DNA from: Chloroflexota bacterium
Lineage (GTDB): Bacteria > Chloroflexota > Anaerolineae > Aggregatilineales > J027
DNA length: 64,000 bases
Assembly: GCA_013112715.1 (NCBI GenBank)
Contig: JABFGB010000009.1
Span: 62,001 to 126,000 of the forward strand
Reading direction: 5' to 3'
In this document: positions 16,921 to 27,749 of the stretch, piece by piece
Layout of the letters: each line of letters begins with the position of its first letter
Numbering within the stretch: position 1 is the stretch's first letter
Made by a program: the position numbers and the translations under genes
Notes under the pieces: generated by a model
The model's input: only the letters and a program-made list of their open reading frames with translations
Told to the model about the DNA's origin: nothing
Database searches by the model: none

Positions 16921-19900
16921 TTAGTCGCCTTCGATTGCAAACACCTCTTGTACCTGTTCTCGATTCAAGCGCCGCAGGATGTCCACCAACAAAGGTCGCC
17001 ATTCCTGCTCCGGCATATTCTGGGGGAACCAGATGGCAGTTCGACTGACCCGCACCACTTCGCCTAGATAATTTTGCAGTGCCACCCTGTCAATACTCCC
17101 TAGATAGGGCAGTTTGATATGCAACCGACCATTTTCCGTTGCCACTGCCGTCGCCCCGGCCAATTGCGCCAGCAATTTGATACGAAGCTGCGTTAGCAAT
17201 CCCTCAACAGGTTTAGGCATCGCGCCAAAACGATCTTGCAACTCGGCCTGCATCGCGTCCAATTCAGACTCGTTTTCGATATTCGCCAGCCGCCGATAGA
17301 GTTGAATCCGTAACTGCATATCCGGCACGTAATCCATCGGCAAAAATCCCGGTAGTGCCAGATCAATCGTCACCATTGACCGGGCTTGTAGCAATTGGGT
17401 GGCCTGATCCGCCGCTTGTTCAGCGATTTCTTCCGCCGTCAATGTGGATGTGCCATTATCCTGCCGAACGCGCTGGACGGCATCCGACAGCATTTGGGTG
17501 TACAGATGAAACCCAACGGCATCAATATGCCCACTTTGCCGCGTGCCCAACAGATCGCCAATGCCACGAATTTCGAGGTCACGAATCGCAATCGAAAGCC
17601 CCGCGCCGAGATCGGTGTATTCGCCAATCGTTTCCAGTCGTTCGCGTGCTTCGGGGGTCATGCGGTGGTCACGATCATGGAAAAAATAGACGAAGGCCTG
17701 ATTTGCACTCCGGCCCACCCGTCCGCGCAGTTGATATAATTGAGCCAAACCGAAACGATCCGCCCGATCAATGATAATCGTATTGGCATTAGGGATGTCC
17801 AAGCCGCTTTCGATGATGGTGGTTGAAACCAGCACATCATATTCGCCCGTTGCGAAATCCGCCATAATCGCTTCCAATTCGCGCTCCTCCATTTGCCCAT
17901 GCCCCACTACAAAACTGGCTTCGGGCACAAGGCGGCGCAGGCGATCCGCCATCATATCAATAGACTGCACGCGGTTATGCACAAAAAACACCTGACCACC
18001 CCGGTCAAGTTCGCGCAAAATGGACTGACGCACCAGTTTATCGTCATAGATGCCGACATACGTGACAACGGGCAGTCGTTCTTCCGGCGGTGTTTGAATC
18101 ACACTGATGTCCCGCACCCCGGTCAGACCCATATACAGGGTGCGGGGGATAGGCGTGGCGGTCATCGTCAGCACATCCACTTCCGTCCGCATCCGTTTAA
18201 GCAGTTCTTTGTGTGTTACCCCAAAGCGCTGTTCCTCGTCAATCACCAGCAGGCCGAGGTCTTTAAAACTGACATCTTCTTGTAACAGGCGGTGTGTGCC
18301 GATGATGATGTCAATTTTACCGTCGCGTAAATCCTGCAAAATAGCTTCCTGCTGAGGACGGGTGCGAAAACGGGATAACATTTCCACGCGCATCGGGAAC
18401 GAAATCACCCGATTACTAAACGTGGTGTAATGCTGTTGTGCGAGTACCGTCGTTGGCACCAACAGTGCCACCTGCTTGCCATCCATGACCGCCTTAAATG
18501 CCGCCCGTAGCGCCACCTCGGTTTTGCCATAGCCGACATCGCCACACAGCAACCGATCCATTGGGCGATTGCGTTCCATATCAGACTTGACTTCGCCAAT
18601 GGCCCGTAGCTGGTCTTCGGTCTCGACATATGGGAACGAGGCCTCCATTTCATGCTGCCACGGCGTATCGGGGCTAAAAGCGTGACCACGCACCACGCTC
18701 CGCGCCGCATAGAGTTGCAGCAAATCTTCCGCAACTTCTTCCACGGCTTTCTGGGTGCGTTCTTTGGTGCGTGCCCATTCCGGTGTCCCCAGCCGATTAA
18801 TGGTGGGTGCGCCGCCATCACTGCCGACATATTTGGACAGGCGATCCGCTTGGTGAATGGGGACATACAGCATATCCCCACCCGCGTATTCAACTAACAA
18901 ATATTCGCGTTCGCTACCATCCAATTTACGCTTGTGGATGCCCTTAAATTTACCTACCCCATAATCCACATGCACCACATAATCGCCTTCGACCATATCG
19001 GCAAAATAGGCTTCGGGTGTCATGGGACGGGGTTGAATGCGGCGGCGGGGTTCGGGCCGATTCCACCCAAATATTTCGGCGTCTGTCAGCAGATAGAGAC
19101 TGGCAGTATCGTCATAATGTAGCGTCCACCCTTCGGCCAGCGCACCCTCTACAAACGTAATCGGTCGCAGGTCTGCTGCGGATTCAATCTTCGTCACCGG
19201 GGTCAAATGGTCGGTGCGTTCCCCCCATAGTTCCGCCACCCGCTGGGCTTGCCGGGTCACAATCACCGAAAGTGTGTCGGGGCGTTGGCTTTCCTGCAAT
19301 TCATCCAAAAACAGGCGCAGTTGACCCGCATAACGTGGGCCGGGGGAAAATAATTCGCCCAGAATCGGCCCCTTGACATGTTCCACATCGTCGGGTTGCC
19401 CCAGATGCAAAACTGGGAGCGAGGAAAGCTCGTCAAAAATTTCATCCCACGTGTGATAGGGTCGCGGCGCATTCGGCGGGAGGGCGTTCATGCCTTCTTT
19501 TTCATCCCGCAGCCCCAATGCTTGATCTTCCAACTCGCCTATTGTGTCGCGCAGACCTGCCCAATCCTCAACCACAATTAAGGTATTGTCGGGTAGATAA
19601 TCGAGGAGGCTCGCTGGGGTATCATACAAATAGGGCAGATAGCTTTCAGCCAGTGGGAACGCTGTGCCATTTTCCAAATGACGCCAATCCGGGGCAGGCG
19701 ACGCCAAATCTTCATCTTGGTCGGGCAGCCCCTCAAACCACTGTGCCAAACGTGCCGCCGCGACGGGCAGTTGACCGGGCAGGGCTTCGCGTGCCGGGGT
19801 GGTGACAAAACTTTTCAGCGTTTCGACGGAGCGCTGACTCGCTGGATCAAATGTCCGCAGGCTGTCAATTTCATCGCCGAAAAATTCAATACGTACCGGA

Positions 19901-20526
19901 AAATCCATCGCTGGCGGGAAGACATCCACAATCCCACCCCGCCGACTGAACGTCCCCGGTTGAATGACCACCGTCACGGGTTGATAGCCAACCCCGACCC
20001 ACTGCTTAATCAGTTGGTCAATATCAATCCGCTGCCCCACACGAAATTGGCGTGACCCGGCCCGAAAATCCCGCACCGGAAGCGTGACTTGCATCAAGGC
20101 ATAGGCCGATGTCACCAAAATCGGTGGGGTAGTGGATTGGACAGCGGGTTGATTACCCGGCACAATCGGCGGGGCGAGGGCGGCGAGCGTTTGCAGTCGA
20201 GCACGTGTTACCACCTCTGTCCACGGGGCGCGCTCATAAAACATGGCGGTGGGTTCTTGGAAACGCAAAATGGGTGTGTCGGGCAGCCACGCCGGAAGCT
20301 GTTCGGCAATATCATACGCACGTTCCACCCGTGCCGTCACCACCAGCACAGGCCGAGCCAATTCACGGGCCAACGCCGCTACTACATAGGGCCGCGCTGA
20401 CCGTACCACCATCTGGTCAGGATACGCCTGCGTGTTCAGTACCTTGACCAGCGACTGAAACGCCTCGGTTCCTGCCAGTACATCAAGCAAGCCGTTCAAC
20501 TGCATATTGGGTTCTTTTGCCACCAA
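16921..20526 (-). CDS. mfd: Transcription-repair coupling factor Mfd
   Basis: About 1,200 residues, normal for Mfd. An N-terminal UvrB-like homology module (ISF-like, e.g. [11 protein letters not shown]) precedes the RNA-polymerase-interacting Tudor-like domain ([17 protein letters not shown]). The superfamily 2 translocase follows with [15 protein letters not shown] (Walker A), [12 protein letters not shown] (motif II), [11 protein letters not shown], and [16 protein letters not shown] in the second RecA lobe with QLRGRVGRS (motif VI). The C-terminal D7 domain is present. It removes stalled RNA polymerase and recruits UvrA. The start is uncertain: TTG 20526, GTG 20523 or ATG 20505. It lies three bases after pth, probably one transcript. 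Confidence 0.97.
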   Translation of the reverse strand: MVAKEPNMQLNGLLDVLAGTEAFQSLVKVLNTQAYPDQMVVRSARPYVVAALARELARPVLVVTARVERAYDIAEQLPAWLPDTPILRFQEPTAMFYERAPWTEVVTRARLQTLAALAPPIVPGNQPAVQSTTPPILVTSAYALMQVTLPVRDFRAGSRQFRVGQRIDIDQLIKQWVGVGYQPVTVVIQPGTFSRRGGIVDVFPPAMDFPVRIEFFGDEIDSLRTFDPASQRSVETLKSFVTTPAREALPGQLPVAAARLAQWFEGLPDQDEDLASPAPDWRHLENGTAFPLAESYLPYLYDTPASLLDYLPDNTLIVVEDWAGLRDTIGELEDQALGLRDEKEGMNALPPNAPRPYHTWDEIFDELSSLPVLHLGQPDDVEHVKGPILGELFSPGPRYAGQLRLFLDELQESQRPDTLSVIVTRQAQRVAELWGERTDHLTPVTKIESAADLRPITFVEGALAEGWTLHYDDTASLYLLTDAEIFGWNRPEPRRRIQPRPMTPEAYFADMVEGDYVVHVDYGVGKFKGIHKRKLDGSEREYLLVEYAGGDMLYVPIHQADRLSKYVGSDGGAPTINRLGTPEWARTKERTQKAVEEVAEDLLQLYAARSVVRGHAFSPDTPWQHEMEASFPYVETEDQLRAIGEVKSDMERNRPMDRLLCGDVGYGKTEVALRAAFKAVMDGKQVALLVPTTVLAQQHYTTFSNRVISFPMRVEMLSRFRTRPQQEAILQDLRDGKIDIIIGTHRLLQEDVSFKDLGLLVIDEEQRFGVTHKELLKRMRTEVDVLTMTATPIPRTLYMGLTGVRDISVIQTPPEERLPVVTYVGIYDDKLVRQSILRELDRGGQVFFVHNRVQSIDMMADRLRRLVPEASFVVGHGQMEERELEAIMADFATGEYDVLVSTTIIESGLDIPNANTIIIDRADRFGLAQLYQLRGRVGRSANQAFVYFFHDRDHRMTPEARERLETIGEYTDLGAGLSIAIRDLEIRGIGDLLGTRQSGHIDAVGFHLYTQMLSDAVQRVRQDNGTSTLTAEEIAEQAADQATQLLQARSMVTIDLALPGFLPMDYVPDMQLRIQLYRRLANIENESELDAMQAELQDRFGAMPKPVEGLLTQLRIKLLAQLAGATAVATENGRLHIKLPYLGSIDRVALQNYLGEVVRVSRTAIWFPQNMPEQEWRPLLVDILRRLNREQVQEVFAIEGD

Positions 20527-20529
20527 GTG

Positions 20530-21171
20530 TTATGAATTGGGTTGGTCAGGAGAAGGAACAGCGTCGCGTTTTACAAAACGAGCGGCGGCTTCCTCGGCGG
20601 TTCCATTTTGGCGATTCATCGCCGTGTCAATTCCATCTGTAAGCCATAGCTCAATCGCCTTAATCGCACGACTAAGTGTTTCTTGCAGCAGTACCTCATC
20701 TTGTTTCAAAAATGGTTGCAAAACATAGGCAGCGGGGTCCATTCTCCCCGGTGGCCGACCAATGCCGACCCGCATCCGGGCAAAATCCTCGCTTCCCGTC
20801 TGAGCAATGATATTCCGCAGTCCCTTTTGTCCACCTGCGCCGCCTTTGGGCCGAATCCGCAGGGTGCCCAACGGAATATCTAAGTCATCCGACACGACCA
20901 TGAGATGCGTCAACGGAATTTTATAGAAATCCATTAGACCACGTACTGCAAAACCGCTCTCGTTCATATAGGTCTGGGGTTTGGCGATAATGACCCGCTT
21001 ATTGGCAACCGTCCCCTCCGCAAAATAGGCTTTGGCTTTGTTGCCATCAAATTTTAGGTCATAGGCTTTGGCGAGGGTATCAATCACCATAAAGCCAATA
21101 TTGTGCCGTGTGTCCACATACTGACGGCCCGGATTGCCTAATCCCACGATCAGGTAACGCTCAATACTCAC
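20530..21171 (-). CDS. pth: Peptidyl-tRNA hydrolase
   Basis: 213 residues from the GTG at 21171, which has GAGGAAA upstream and gives the usual length. A TTG at 21234 would add 21 residues (MQRIAGFFRRN...) not typical of the family. Motifs are LIVGLGNPGRQY, the catalytic His in TRHNIGF, the substrate Asn in TYMNESG, the Asp in VSDDLDIPLG and GGAGGQKGLRNI. It releases tRNA from peptidyl-tRNAs that drop off the ribosome. It lies directly upstream of mfd, a pairing common in bacteria. Confidence 0.95.
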   Translation of the reverse strand: MSIERYLIVGLGNPGRQYVDTRHNIGFMVIDTLAKAYDLKFDGNKAKAYFAEGTVANKRVIIAKPQTYMNESGFAVRGLMDFYKIPLTHLMVVSDDLDIPLGTLRIRPKGGAGGQKGLRNIIAQTGSEDFARMRVGIGRPPGRMDPAAYVLQPFLKQDEVLLQETLSRAIKAIELWLTDGIDTAMNRQNGTAEEAAARFVKRDAVPSPDQPNS

Positions 21172-21264
21172 GTCTGGGGTTTCCTCGTCCTCTGTTCTAA
21201 CGTTACGCCTAAAAAATCCTGCAATCCTCTGCAAACCTACGATCCTTCACGCTACCACGTTGCT

Positions 21265-21299
21265 CCCCTCCCTAATGCTTTGGGGAAGGGTCGGGGATG
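21265..21299 (-). repeat. Dispersed GC-rich hairpin repeat, copy A
   Basis: CCCCTCCC, then the 17-base core CTAATGCTTTGGGGAAG (21272-21288), then GGTCGGGGATG. The core is identical in a second copy at 27757-27773, and the right half recurs at 40137-40155. On the minus strand it can form a C-run/G-run hairpin eight bases past the stop of the envelope protein gene, so it may serve as a terminator or REP-like element. Confidence 0.6.
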
Positions 21300-21306
21300 T
21301 TTTCAT

Positions 21307-22047
21307 TTATCCCCGACGATCATCATCCATTTCACTGCGAATCTGCCACATAATTTGACGCGCCATCGGACGTAATCTTGCCCTTAAGGCCAAATACCCA
21401 GCGAAAAATGCAAAAAACACCCCGGCAATAATCACCCCATTACAAAACGCCCCTTGCAGCCGATCAAAATTTAGCGACGACTCCCCCCCAGATGAACTGC
21501 TCTGATTGCTGGTATCAATCAAGGTTTCAACCGTCGGGCGCGGTGTATTGGTCGGCGGTTGCTGAATTGGTGCGGTAGGCGCAGGTGGCCCCGCAGTGGA
21601 GGTTGCAGGCGGCGGTAGGGGTGTTGGTAGGGGTGTCGGTACGGAATTTAAGACAGTTACATTCCGTACCACAAATTCAACTGGCGGTTCATCCGGCAAA
21701 TTCAAAAATACACGGAGGCGGATTTGATAGACCCCATCCGCCACGTTATTGGCAACCGTATCCCAAATTTGCAGCGTGCCTTCCGTGATTGGCTGCGAGA
21801 CGCGCGTTCCAATTGGCAGCCAAATCTCGTTGGCGTCGGCCATGTTGTCAAATTCGACTTCATAGCCCACAAATACGCTCGGATGACTGGCACTGCCCAT
21901 AATCACCACCTGCCCGGAGACCGTTGCTCCTTCGACGGGTGAGGTGATAATCGCAATCGCCGCTTCTCGACCCTGTGCCAACGCTGACGAGGGTGCAATG
22001 CTCATTGCGATTAAGAGCAAAATAAATACCGTCGTCGTTTTTGCCAT
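21307..22047 (-). CDS. Secreted, membrane-anchored protein with Ig-like domain
   Basis: 246 residues from the ATG at 22047, which has GGAG nine bases upstream. A signal peptide (TTTVFILLLIAMSIAPSSALAQ) is followed by a beta domain with SPVEGATVSGQVVIMGSA and VADGVYQIRLRVFL. A Pro/Thr-rich linker and a C-terminal membrane helix (NGVIIAGVFFAFFAGYLAL) with a basic tail complete it. The beta domain matches the pattern of the first extra domain of the PBP at 10183-13263, so the two may recognise the same wall component. It lies downstream of the sugar-importer permeases but the gap and own ribosome site leave operon membership open. Confidence 0.7.
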   Translation of the reverse strand: MAKTTTVFILLLIAMSIAPSSALAQGREAAIAIITSPVEGATVSGQVVIMGSASHPSVFVGYEVEFDNMADANEIWLPIGTRVSQPITEGTLQIWDTVANNVADGVYQIRLRVFLNLPDEPPVEFVVRNVTVLNSVPTPLPTPLPPPATSTAGPPAPTAPIQQPPTNTPRPTVETLIDTSNQSSSSGGESSLNFDRLQGAFCNGVIIAGVFFAFFAGYLALRARLRPMARQIMWQIRSEMDDDRRG

Positions 22048-22116
22048 TTGCACAAGCTCCATAAAACGATGCAAGCGTTCTAGTTTACAGATTTTTGGGA
22101 GCAGATGCAAGGTCAA

Positions 22117-22965
22117 CTAACCCTTGATTGATCCTGCCAGCAAGCCACGAATGAACCAGCGACCCATAATGATGTAAACCAGTAGGGTCGGCAGAGCAGC
22201 TAAAATCGCCCCGGCCATTGGCTGATTCCAGTCTACTGAAATACCGCCTGCGGTCTCGGCCAGCGGCACGGTAATCGGCTGCCAGCGATCTTTGACCAAT
22301 GTCACCGCGAACAAAAATTCATTCCAGATTTGCGTAAACTGCCAGATTACCACCACCACAAACCCCGGCAGCGAGAGCGGAAAGACGAGTTTGGTGTAGA
22401 TACCAAAAAAGCCCGCTCCGTCAATTGCCCCGGCTTCTAATAACTCATTTGGAATGTCCACATAAAAGTTGCGGAAAATCAGGGTGGTGATCGGAATCCC
22501 ATAGACCACATGCACCAATACCAGCCCCGGCAGGCCACCATACAGATTGACGTTATCCATAAATTTGAACAATGGAATCAAAATAGCCTGATAGGGGATA
22601 AACATCCCAAACAGCATCAAGGGGAAAAAGATGGAGGCCCCCGGTACACGCCACTTTGCCAATACATAGCCGTTCATCGAACCAACCAACGCCGAAATAG
22701 CAGTGGCCGCCGTCACCAACAAAAAGCTGTTTCGCAAATTGGGTGACAAATCGTTCCAGACCGTCTCAAAACTCTCAAAATTCAGCTTGGAAGGCAAATC
22801 CCACGCGGTTGCTTCTCGTCCAGCCTCAGCCGCCTCTTTCAACGAAGTGACAACCACCATATAGACTGGAATCAAGAAAATTAAGGCCATCAAGATCAAC
22901 AGGCCATAAGCCGCTACACGCCAGAGGCTGCGTGTTAATGTACGAGCATCTCTTTGGGCATTCAT
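22117..22965 (-). CDS. Carbohydrate ABC transporter permease, MalG-like
   Basis: 282 residues from the ATG at 22965 ([10 protein letters not shown]), with GGAG upstream and a 4-base ATGA overlap with the preceding permease gene. Six membrane helices; the cytoplasmic EAA loop reads [21 protein letters not shown], residues [12 protein letters not shown] being the part that contacts the ATPase. The start [18 protein letters not shown] is typical of the CUT1 family. It forms a channel with the MalF-like protein. No ATPase gene accompanies the operon, as is common when one shared MsmK-type ATPase serves several importers. Confidence 0.93.
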   Translation of the reverse strand: MNAQRDARTLTRSLWRVAAYGLLILMALIFLIPVYMVVVTSLKEAAEAGREATAWDLPSKLNFESFETVWNDLSPNLRNSFLLVTAATAISALVGSMNGYVLAKWRVPGASIFFPLMLFGMFIPYQAILIPLFKFMDNVNLYGGLPGLVLVHVVYGIPITTLIFRNFYVDIPNELLEAGAIDGAGFFGIYTKLVFPLSLPGFVVVVIWQFTQIWNEFLFAVTLVKDRWQPITVPLAETAGGISVDWNQPMAGAILAALPTLLVYIIMGRWFIRGLLAGSIKG

Positions 22966-24104
22966 GACTGTTTCTCCGTCCGCAGGTTCGACCATAGATA
23001 GGGAATAATCACTAACGAAATGGCAAACAACATCACCATTGCGACCGCGCTACTACGTGCCCATTCATTACTGCGAAAACCCTTTAGCATCAGAATCCCC
23101 GGTACTTTGACATATTTGTTATCAATACCCGTCATGGCATAAACGAGGTCAAAAATCTTCAAAGAGATGTGCCCCAAAATAATAATGGCACTGAGAGCGA
23201 TGGGTCGTAATTGCGGCAGGATAATGCGGGTGTAGACCTGCCATTCGGCACAGCCATCAACCCGTGCCGCCTCACGCAGTTCTTCCGAAATCCCGCGAAT
23301 CCCCGCCAAGAACAGCGCCATTACATACCCCGCCATTTGCCATGTCGCGGCAATGACAATGCCAGAGAGAGCAGCGCTATAGCCATAGCCTTGATAAGTC
23401 CCAATATCGCGCACAGGATCATCAATTGGCACCCAAATTTTGTCCCAAAAACCTGCGGCGGAAATCAGCCACAACACCAGACCTGCTATGACGACCCAGA
23501 ACCCGCTGAGGTTGCGTTTTTGGGCGACATAGGTAAATAGGGCAAAGGTAAACAGCGCAATGCCTAGATAGAAAAGCGTGCCCCCTTTCAGCCATTCAAA
23601 TTTGAACAGGGTAGTATCGCTATTAAGCCACTTGTATTCAAGCGGGTCTGTTCCAAACAGCTTATTGGGGAGGATATTCAACCCACCCTTGGGTTTGAGC
23701 AGCCAATTCCAAATCGTGCCCGTCACGACAAACGAGAGCGACATGGGGAACAAAAAGATCGTCCTAAAAATGCCCTCGCCTTTGATTCGCTGATCGAGTA
23801 GAAACGCAAGGAAAAACCCCAGAATCAAACACGAGCTGAGGAAAAAGATGGTGAAGTAAAAGGTACTGATAAAGGCGAGGCGAAATTCGTAGTCGCTGGC
23901 GCTCGAAATGAGGGTGTGATAATTATCGAGACCAACATAATTCTTTTCGACGCCTTTTTTCAGTGCGGTTGCGGGATCAATCCCCCAGTCTGAAACGGAG
24001 TACCATGCGGTTTGCCCGATGAAGAAATAGACAAAGATCGCTAACAAGATAAGCGAGGGCGATATCATCAAAAAGGCAATCGCCTTATCTTTTCGGTTAT
24101 ACAT
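22962..24104 (-). CDS. Carbohydrate ABC transporter permease, MalF-like
   Basis: 380 residues from the ATG at 24104 ([11 protein letters not shown]), preceded by GAGAGGTGG; an upstream frame extension would run through the hairpin after the binding-protein gene. The opening [19 protein letters not shown] and the EAA loop [17 protein letters not shown] identify the MalF side of a CUT1 importer. An insertion with an extra pair of helices (about 190-270, [18 protein letters not shown]) makes it longer than the usual 290-300 residues. It overlaps the MalG-like gene by four bases. Confidence 0.93.
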   Translation of the reverse strand: MYNRKDKAIAFLMISPSLILLAIFVYFFIGQTAWYSVSDWGIDPATALKKGVEKNYVGLDNYHTLISSASDYEFRLAFISTFYFTIFFLSSCLILGFFLAFLLDQRIKGEGIFRTIFLFPMSLSFVVTGTIWNWLLKPKGGLNILPNKLFGTDPLEYKWLNSDTTLFKFEWLKGGTLFYLGIALFTFALFTYVAQKRNLSGFWVVIAGLVLWLISAAGFWDKIWVPIDDPVRDIGTYQGYGYSAALSGIVIAATWQMAGYVMALFLAGIRGISEELREAARVDGCAEWQVYTRIILPQLRPIALSAIIILGHISLKIFDLVYAMTGIDNKYVKVPGILMLKGFRSNEWARSSAVAMVMLFAISLVIIPYLWSNLRTEKQS

Positions 24105-24120
24105 CAAACCACCTCTCAAA

Positions 24121-24152
24121 AAATTAAAAGAAAACCCTGCTTTTGGGCAGGG
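24121..24152 (-). terminator. Hairpin and T-run between binding-protein and permease genes
   Basis: Minus-strand CCCTGC (24152-24147) / GCAGGG (24140-24135) with a six-base loop, followed by TTTTCTTTTAATTT. It lies 30 bases after the binding-protein stop, inside the importer operon. Such partial terminators or 3' stabilisers let the binding protein be made in excess over the permeases. Confidence 0.7.
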
Positions 24153-24181
24153 CTTTCTCAATTAACTAAGTCCTATTTCGA

Positions 24182-25471
24182 TCAGCCACCGCACGCGCCG
24201 GAGGATTCGCACAGTGCAATGAATTCAGCGGCTGCCGCCTCAGGCGCACCGCTGGTGGTGAACAGATCTACGACGCTGCCAAAGTTGCCAGCGAAGTTTT
24301 CATTCGCGGCGGCACCATGTACCAAACTACCAACAATCGTATCCACTGCCCAGTCAGCAGCGGCTGATTGCAGATAGGTGTTGTATAGTTCAGGATTGGT
24401 GACATCACCGTCGATACGGGCAGGAATGGAACCCTTGAGAGGATTGAAGGCATCTTGACCTTCTTTGGAGCCGAGCAGGGTCAACCAAGCAATCGCAGCA
24501 TCACGATTGGGAGCGTCCACTGGTAGACCAAAGCTGTCGGACAGCATCATGAAAACACCGTCGGTGCCGGGGGCGGGGGCATAACCAAAGCCTTCACCGG
24601 GGACGAGTTCGAGGGTGGTGGTCATATAACCAGCGGCCCAGTCGCCCATCACGTTGAATGCAGCGGTTCCGTCGGCAATACGGTCAGTTGCCTTGTCCCA
24701 CGGCAGACCTTCATTGTCTTCGCCAAAGTTGGAGCATTCCAGAACCTTGCCGAAGGTGTCCCATACGGCGAGGAATTCTTCGCCTTCAAGATCGGTCTCG
24801 CCTGTCCAAATGCCGTTCCAGCCTTCCGCACCGAGCACACCGAGGGCAACACTTTCCCACAGGTGATTGACAGTCCATGCTTCACCAACGACCAATGGGG
24901 TTACGCCAGCGTCTTGGAGGGTTGGGCAAACCGCAAGGAAGTCATCCCATGTCGCGGGCACTTCTACGCCCCATTCTTCCAACTTGGCGGGGTTATACCA
25001 CAGCACGTTGGAACGATGAATGTTAACCGGAACGCTCCAAATGCCTTCATCGGTGGAGAGCAGGTCAATCAAGCCTTCGGGGAAGACCTCGAACCAGCCT
25101 TGTTCTTCAAACAGGAAGGTCAAATCTTCCATGCGATCGGCAGCAACCCATGTCCCAATCAGTTCCTGACCAGCGTGAACTTGGAACGAATCTGGTGGCT
25201 CGCCACCTTCCATACGGGTCTTCAGCACGGCGCGGGCGTTCACACCAGAACCACCAGCGACGGTCGCATTAATAACTTCTACATTGGGGTGTTGCTCGTT
25301 ATAAAGAGCAATTAAGGCTTCTAGTGCGGGGCCTTCGCTACCTGCCCACCACGAGAAGATTTCAAGGCTACCGGATAGGTCGTCTTGAGCGCGGGCGGTA
25401 GGGGCAAACGATCCTACAACAACCGCAAAAACGATGACTAAACTGCATAAACTCAGCAACCGCTTAGACAT
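24182..25471 (-). CDS. Extracellular sugar-binding protein of the ABC importer
   Basis: 429 residues with a signal peptide (LLSLCSLVIVFAVVVGSFAPTARAQ). The mature region begins GSLEIFSWWAGSEGPALEALI and contains the family 1 solute-binding pattern YNEQHPNVEVINATVAGG. A later GTAAFNVMGDWAAGYM segment matches the conserved GKAAM-x-GxW motif of sugar-binding proteins. It captures an oligosaccharide or sugar outside the membrane and delivers it to the two permeases downstream. The gene is first in the operon and ends with a hairpin. The particular sugar cannot be read from the sequence; proteins of this group often bind glucose or mannose. Confidence 0.93.
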   Translation of the reverse strand: MSKRLLSLCSLVIVFAVVVGSFAPTARAQDDLSGSLEIFSWWAGSEGPALEALIALYNEQHPNVEVINATVAGGSGVNARAVLKTRMEGGEPPDSFQVHAGQELIGTWVAADRMEDLTFLFEEQGWFEVFPEGLIDLLSTDEGIWSVPVNIHRSNVLWYNPAKLEEWGVEVPATWDDFLAVCPTLQDAGVTPLVVGEAWTVNHLWESVALGVLGAEGWNGIWTGETDLEGEEFLAVWDTFGKVLECSNFGEDNEGLPWDKATDRIADGTAAFNVMGDWAAGYMTTTLELVPGEGFGYAPAPGTDGVFMMLSDSFGLPVDAPNRDAAIAWLTLLGSKEGQDAFNPLKGSIPARIDGDVTNPELYNTYLQSAAADWAVDTIVGSLVHGAAANENFAGNFGSVVDLFTTSGAPEAAAAEFIALCESSGACGG

Positions 25472-25647
25472 ACGAAAAAACTCCTTTAAGTAGAATCCAT
25501 GTCGAATTCAAGCGAGCGTAGATTTTATCCAATCCATGTCATCTCAGCAAACTCTCGTGTCATGCGATTTAACTGACATTTGTCGTCATAAATTGTATTT
25601 CCCAAGATATAATTCAACTTCAAAAATAATGTTCGAGACATAAATAT

Positions 25648-27429
25648 ATGGCCTCTCAATCAGAAATTACCCTTGCCCAAATTCGTGCCCGTGCCAATAG
25701 CCAGAGTTTCACTCGTGGTGAGCAGTATTTTCGCCAAAATGCCATCTCGAGTACGGTCAAACGCGGGAACACCATTGAAGCTGATTGTACAGGATCAAGG
25801 TCGCGGCCCTATCATGTCAAAGCTACCTTAAACGAAACAGGTATTCAGAATACCGCTTGTACATGCCAGTACAGTTATGAGGGGGATTGTAAACACATCG
25901 TTGCACTCCTCCTCCATTACCTAAAACGTCCCAACGATTTTGAGGAACGGTCATCCATTGAGAATGCCTTGCAAAAACGCACCAAAGAGGAGTTGATTAA
26001 ATTGATTCAGACGATGGTGCGGCACTATCCCGACCTCCAAGCCCTTGTGGATCGCCCCATCCCGGTCACAGATAGCCACCTTACTCCCGTGAACACAACT
26101 CAGTTTCGCAAAGAACTGCGTCGCACGTTTGAAAGTTTCGGGGATTATTACGACGACCACGCCGCAACACCGATAGATGTGGTTGACTCTATCACTAAAT
26201 CCGCCGAAGATTTTGTTGATATGGGCGATTGGCGTAGCGCCAGTGCCATCTATCAAGCTATTTTGGATGAATTTTTGGACGGCAACCACGAGTATTTGTT
26301 GGATGATGAAGGCGAATTGATTGAGTCATTAAATACAGCGGTGGAAAAACTAGCGGCGTGTTTGGGGCAATCCGAAATATTGGATTCCGATACCGAGCGA
26401 CGGGGTATCTTCACGATGCTCATGCGGGCTTTTATCTGGGATACGGATTATGGTGGGCATGGTCTGGCGGATGATGCCCCAGATATTGTTTATAAATATG
26501 CCAAACCAGCGGACATATCAATCATTCGTGACCAGTTGCTTGCGGCTCAGGCGGATCATGCCAAGCGTCCTTATTACAGTAACTGGGGACAAGAGGTTTA
26601 CGACCAAGTGTTGATGGAACTCGACACGCTCGACCATGTTGATCCTGAAGTTATTTTGGAACGGCTACGCCAAAATGGGCAATATTATCTGCTGGTGATA
26701 AAGCTGCTCGATCTAAAGCGCTTGGATGAAGCCTTTGAAGTCATTAAGTCGCATATTCAAGGCAATGTAGATCAGACCAGAGTGCTGTACGATCTTCAAC
26801 AAAAAGGTCACGAGCAGGTTGCGATTCAACAGGCTGAGGTATGGCTTAACGCTGGTTATAATGATTTTATTGCCGATTGGTTGATTGGGCGATTAACCAT
26901 CAATCACGATCATGAGCGCAATCTAAAATGGCAGTTGGTTCGCATGAATGAAAGACCAGACATCCGTTATTATGTGGAATTAAAGGCGACGGCTCAAGCA
27001 TTAGGCAATTGGGATATTATGCGGCCCGATTTGTTGAAGAAGTTGGAACGAGGCAACCACTATGACATTCTGATCTACGCCTATCTTCATGACCAAGATT
27101 GGGATAGCGCATGGGCAATGCTGCCTAAAATCGAATCCAAACCGCCAAATCGTTACCAGTGGATGGCGTTGGATTTTGAAATTGCGAAACAATCCTACAT
27201 TGCCCGACCTGAAAAGGCGCTGCCTGTCTATCAAAAGTATGTTCGCATCCACATTAGTGAACGTAATCGGCAAAGCTATGCTGAAGCTACCGCAATATTA
27301 AAAACCCTGCGCGAGATATACAAACAATTGGATGATATTGAAGGTTGGCAACATTATATCAACGAGCTACGCACTGAATTTAGGAAATTGTCCGCCTTCC
27401 AAGATGAGCTTAGTAAAGCCAAACTTTGA
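25648..27429 (+). CDS. SWIM zinc-finger domain protein
   Basis: 593 residues. Near the N-terminus, about residues 64-88, CTCQYSYEGDCKHIVALLL is a SWIM zinc finger (CxC ... CxH), preceded by the typical RGEQYFRQNAI and GSRSRPYHVKATL strands. The remaining 500 residues are helical and TPR-like, without a helicase. SWIM domains bind DNA or protein, and in bacteria are often found with SNF2 ATPases, none of which is nearby. The gene is divergent from the sugar importer and ends at a bidirectional terminator. The biological role is unknown. Confidence 0.85.
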   Translation: MASQSEITLAQIRARANSQSFTRGEQYFRQNAISSTVKRGNTIEADCTGSRSRPYHVKATLNETGIQNTACTCQYSYEGDCKHIVALLLHYLKRPNDFEERSSIENALQKRTKEELIKLIQTMVRHYPDLQALVDRPIPVTDSHLTPVNTTQFRKELRRTFESFGDYYDDHAATPIDVVDSITKSAEDFVDMGDWRSASAIYQAILDEFLDGNHEYLLDDEGELIESLNTAVEKLAACLGQSEILDSDTERRGIFTMLMRAFIWDTDYGGHGLADDAPDIVYKYAKPADISIIRDQLLAAQADHAKRPYYSNWGQEVYDQVLMELDTLDHVDPEVILERLRQNGQYYLLVIKLLDLKRLDEAFEVIKSHIQGNVDQTRVLYDLQQKGHEQVAIQQAEVWLNAGYNDFIADWLIGRLTINHDHERNLKWQLVRMNERPDIRYYVELKATAQALGNWDIMRPDLLKKLERGNHYDILIYAYLHDQDWDSAWAMLPKIESKPPNRYQWMALDFEIAKQSYIARPEKALPVYQKYVRIHISERNRQSYAEATAILKTLREIYKQLDDIEGWQHYINELRTEFRKLSAFQDELSKAKL

Positions 27430-27440
27430 TCCAAACAAAA

Positions 27441-27461
27441 AACCAGCCACTTGGACTGGTT
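27441..27461. terminator. Bidirectional terminator
   Basis: AACCAG (27441-27446) / CTGGTT (27456-27461) with extra CC/GG pairing inside the loop. On the plus strand it is followed by TCTTGTT, after the SWIM gene. On the minus strand it is followed by TTTTTGTTTGG, 15 bases after the tRNA-Ser(GCT) end. Confidence 0.7.
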
Positions 27462-27475
27462 TCTTGTTATTAAAT

Positions 27476-27569
27476 TGGCGGGGAGAACAGGATTCGAACC
27501 TGCGATGCAGCTTTTCAACCGCATAACCGCTTAGCAGGCGGCCCCAATCGACCACTCTGGCATCTCCCC
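27476..27569 (-). tRNA. tRNA-Ser (anticodon GCT)
   Basis: Acceptor stem GGGGAGA / TCTCCCC, anticodon loop CTGCTAA giving GCT, T-loop GGTTCGAATCC, and a long variable arm typical of serine tRNA. The 3' end reads G-CCA, so CCA is encoded (27478-27476). It reads AGC/AGU codons. It lies 16 bases after the tRNA-Ser(TGA) gene on the same strand. Confidence 0.95.
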
Positions 27570-27585
27570 GATTGGGATGTATCTG

Positions 27586-27673
27586 CGGAAGGAGAGGGAT
27601 TCGAACCCCCGGTGACGTATAACGCCACAACGGTTTTCAAGACCGCCGCTTTAAACCGCTCAGCCATCCTTCC
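27586..27673 (-). tRNA. tRNA-Ser (anticodon TGA)
   Basis: Acceptor stem GGAAGGA / TCCTTCC, anticodon loop CTTGAAA giving TGA, T-loop GGTTCGAATCC and a long variable arm. The bases after the discriminator are CAG rather than CCA, so the CCA end must be added by an enzyme. It is the first of two serine tRNAs transcribed together and reads UCA and related codons. Confidence 0.95.
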
Positions 27674-27749
27674 TAAGATGTTTTGTCAGTATAGCAGGGC
27701 TAGAGGGGCATGTCAACGCCCATTCCCCCGCTTGGTGCTGCCACAATTT

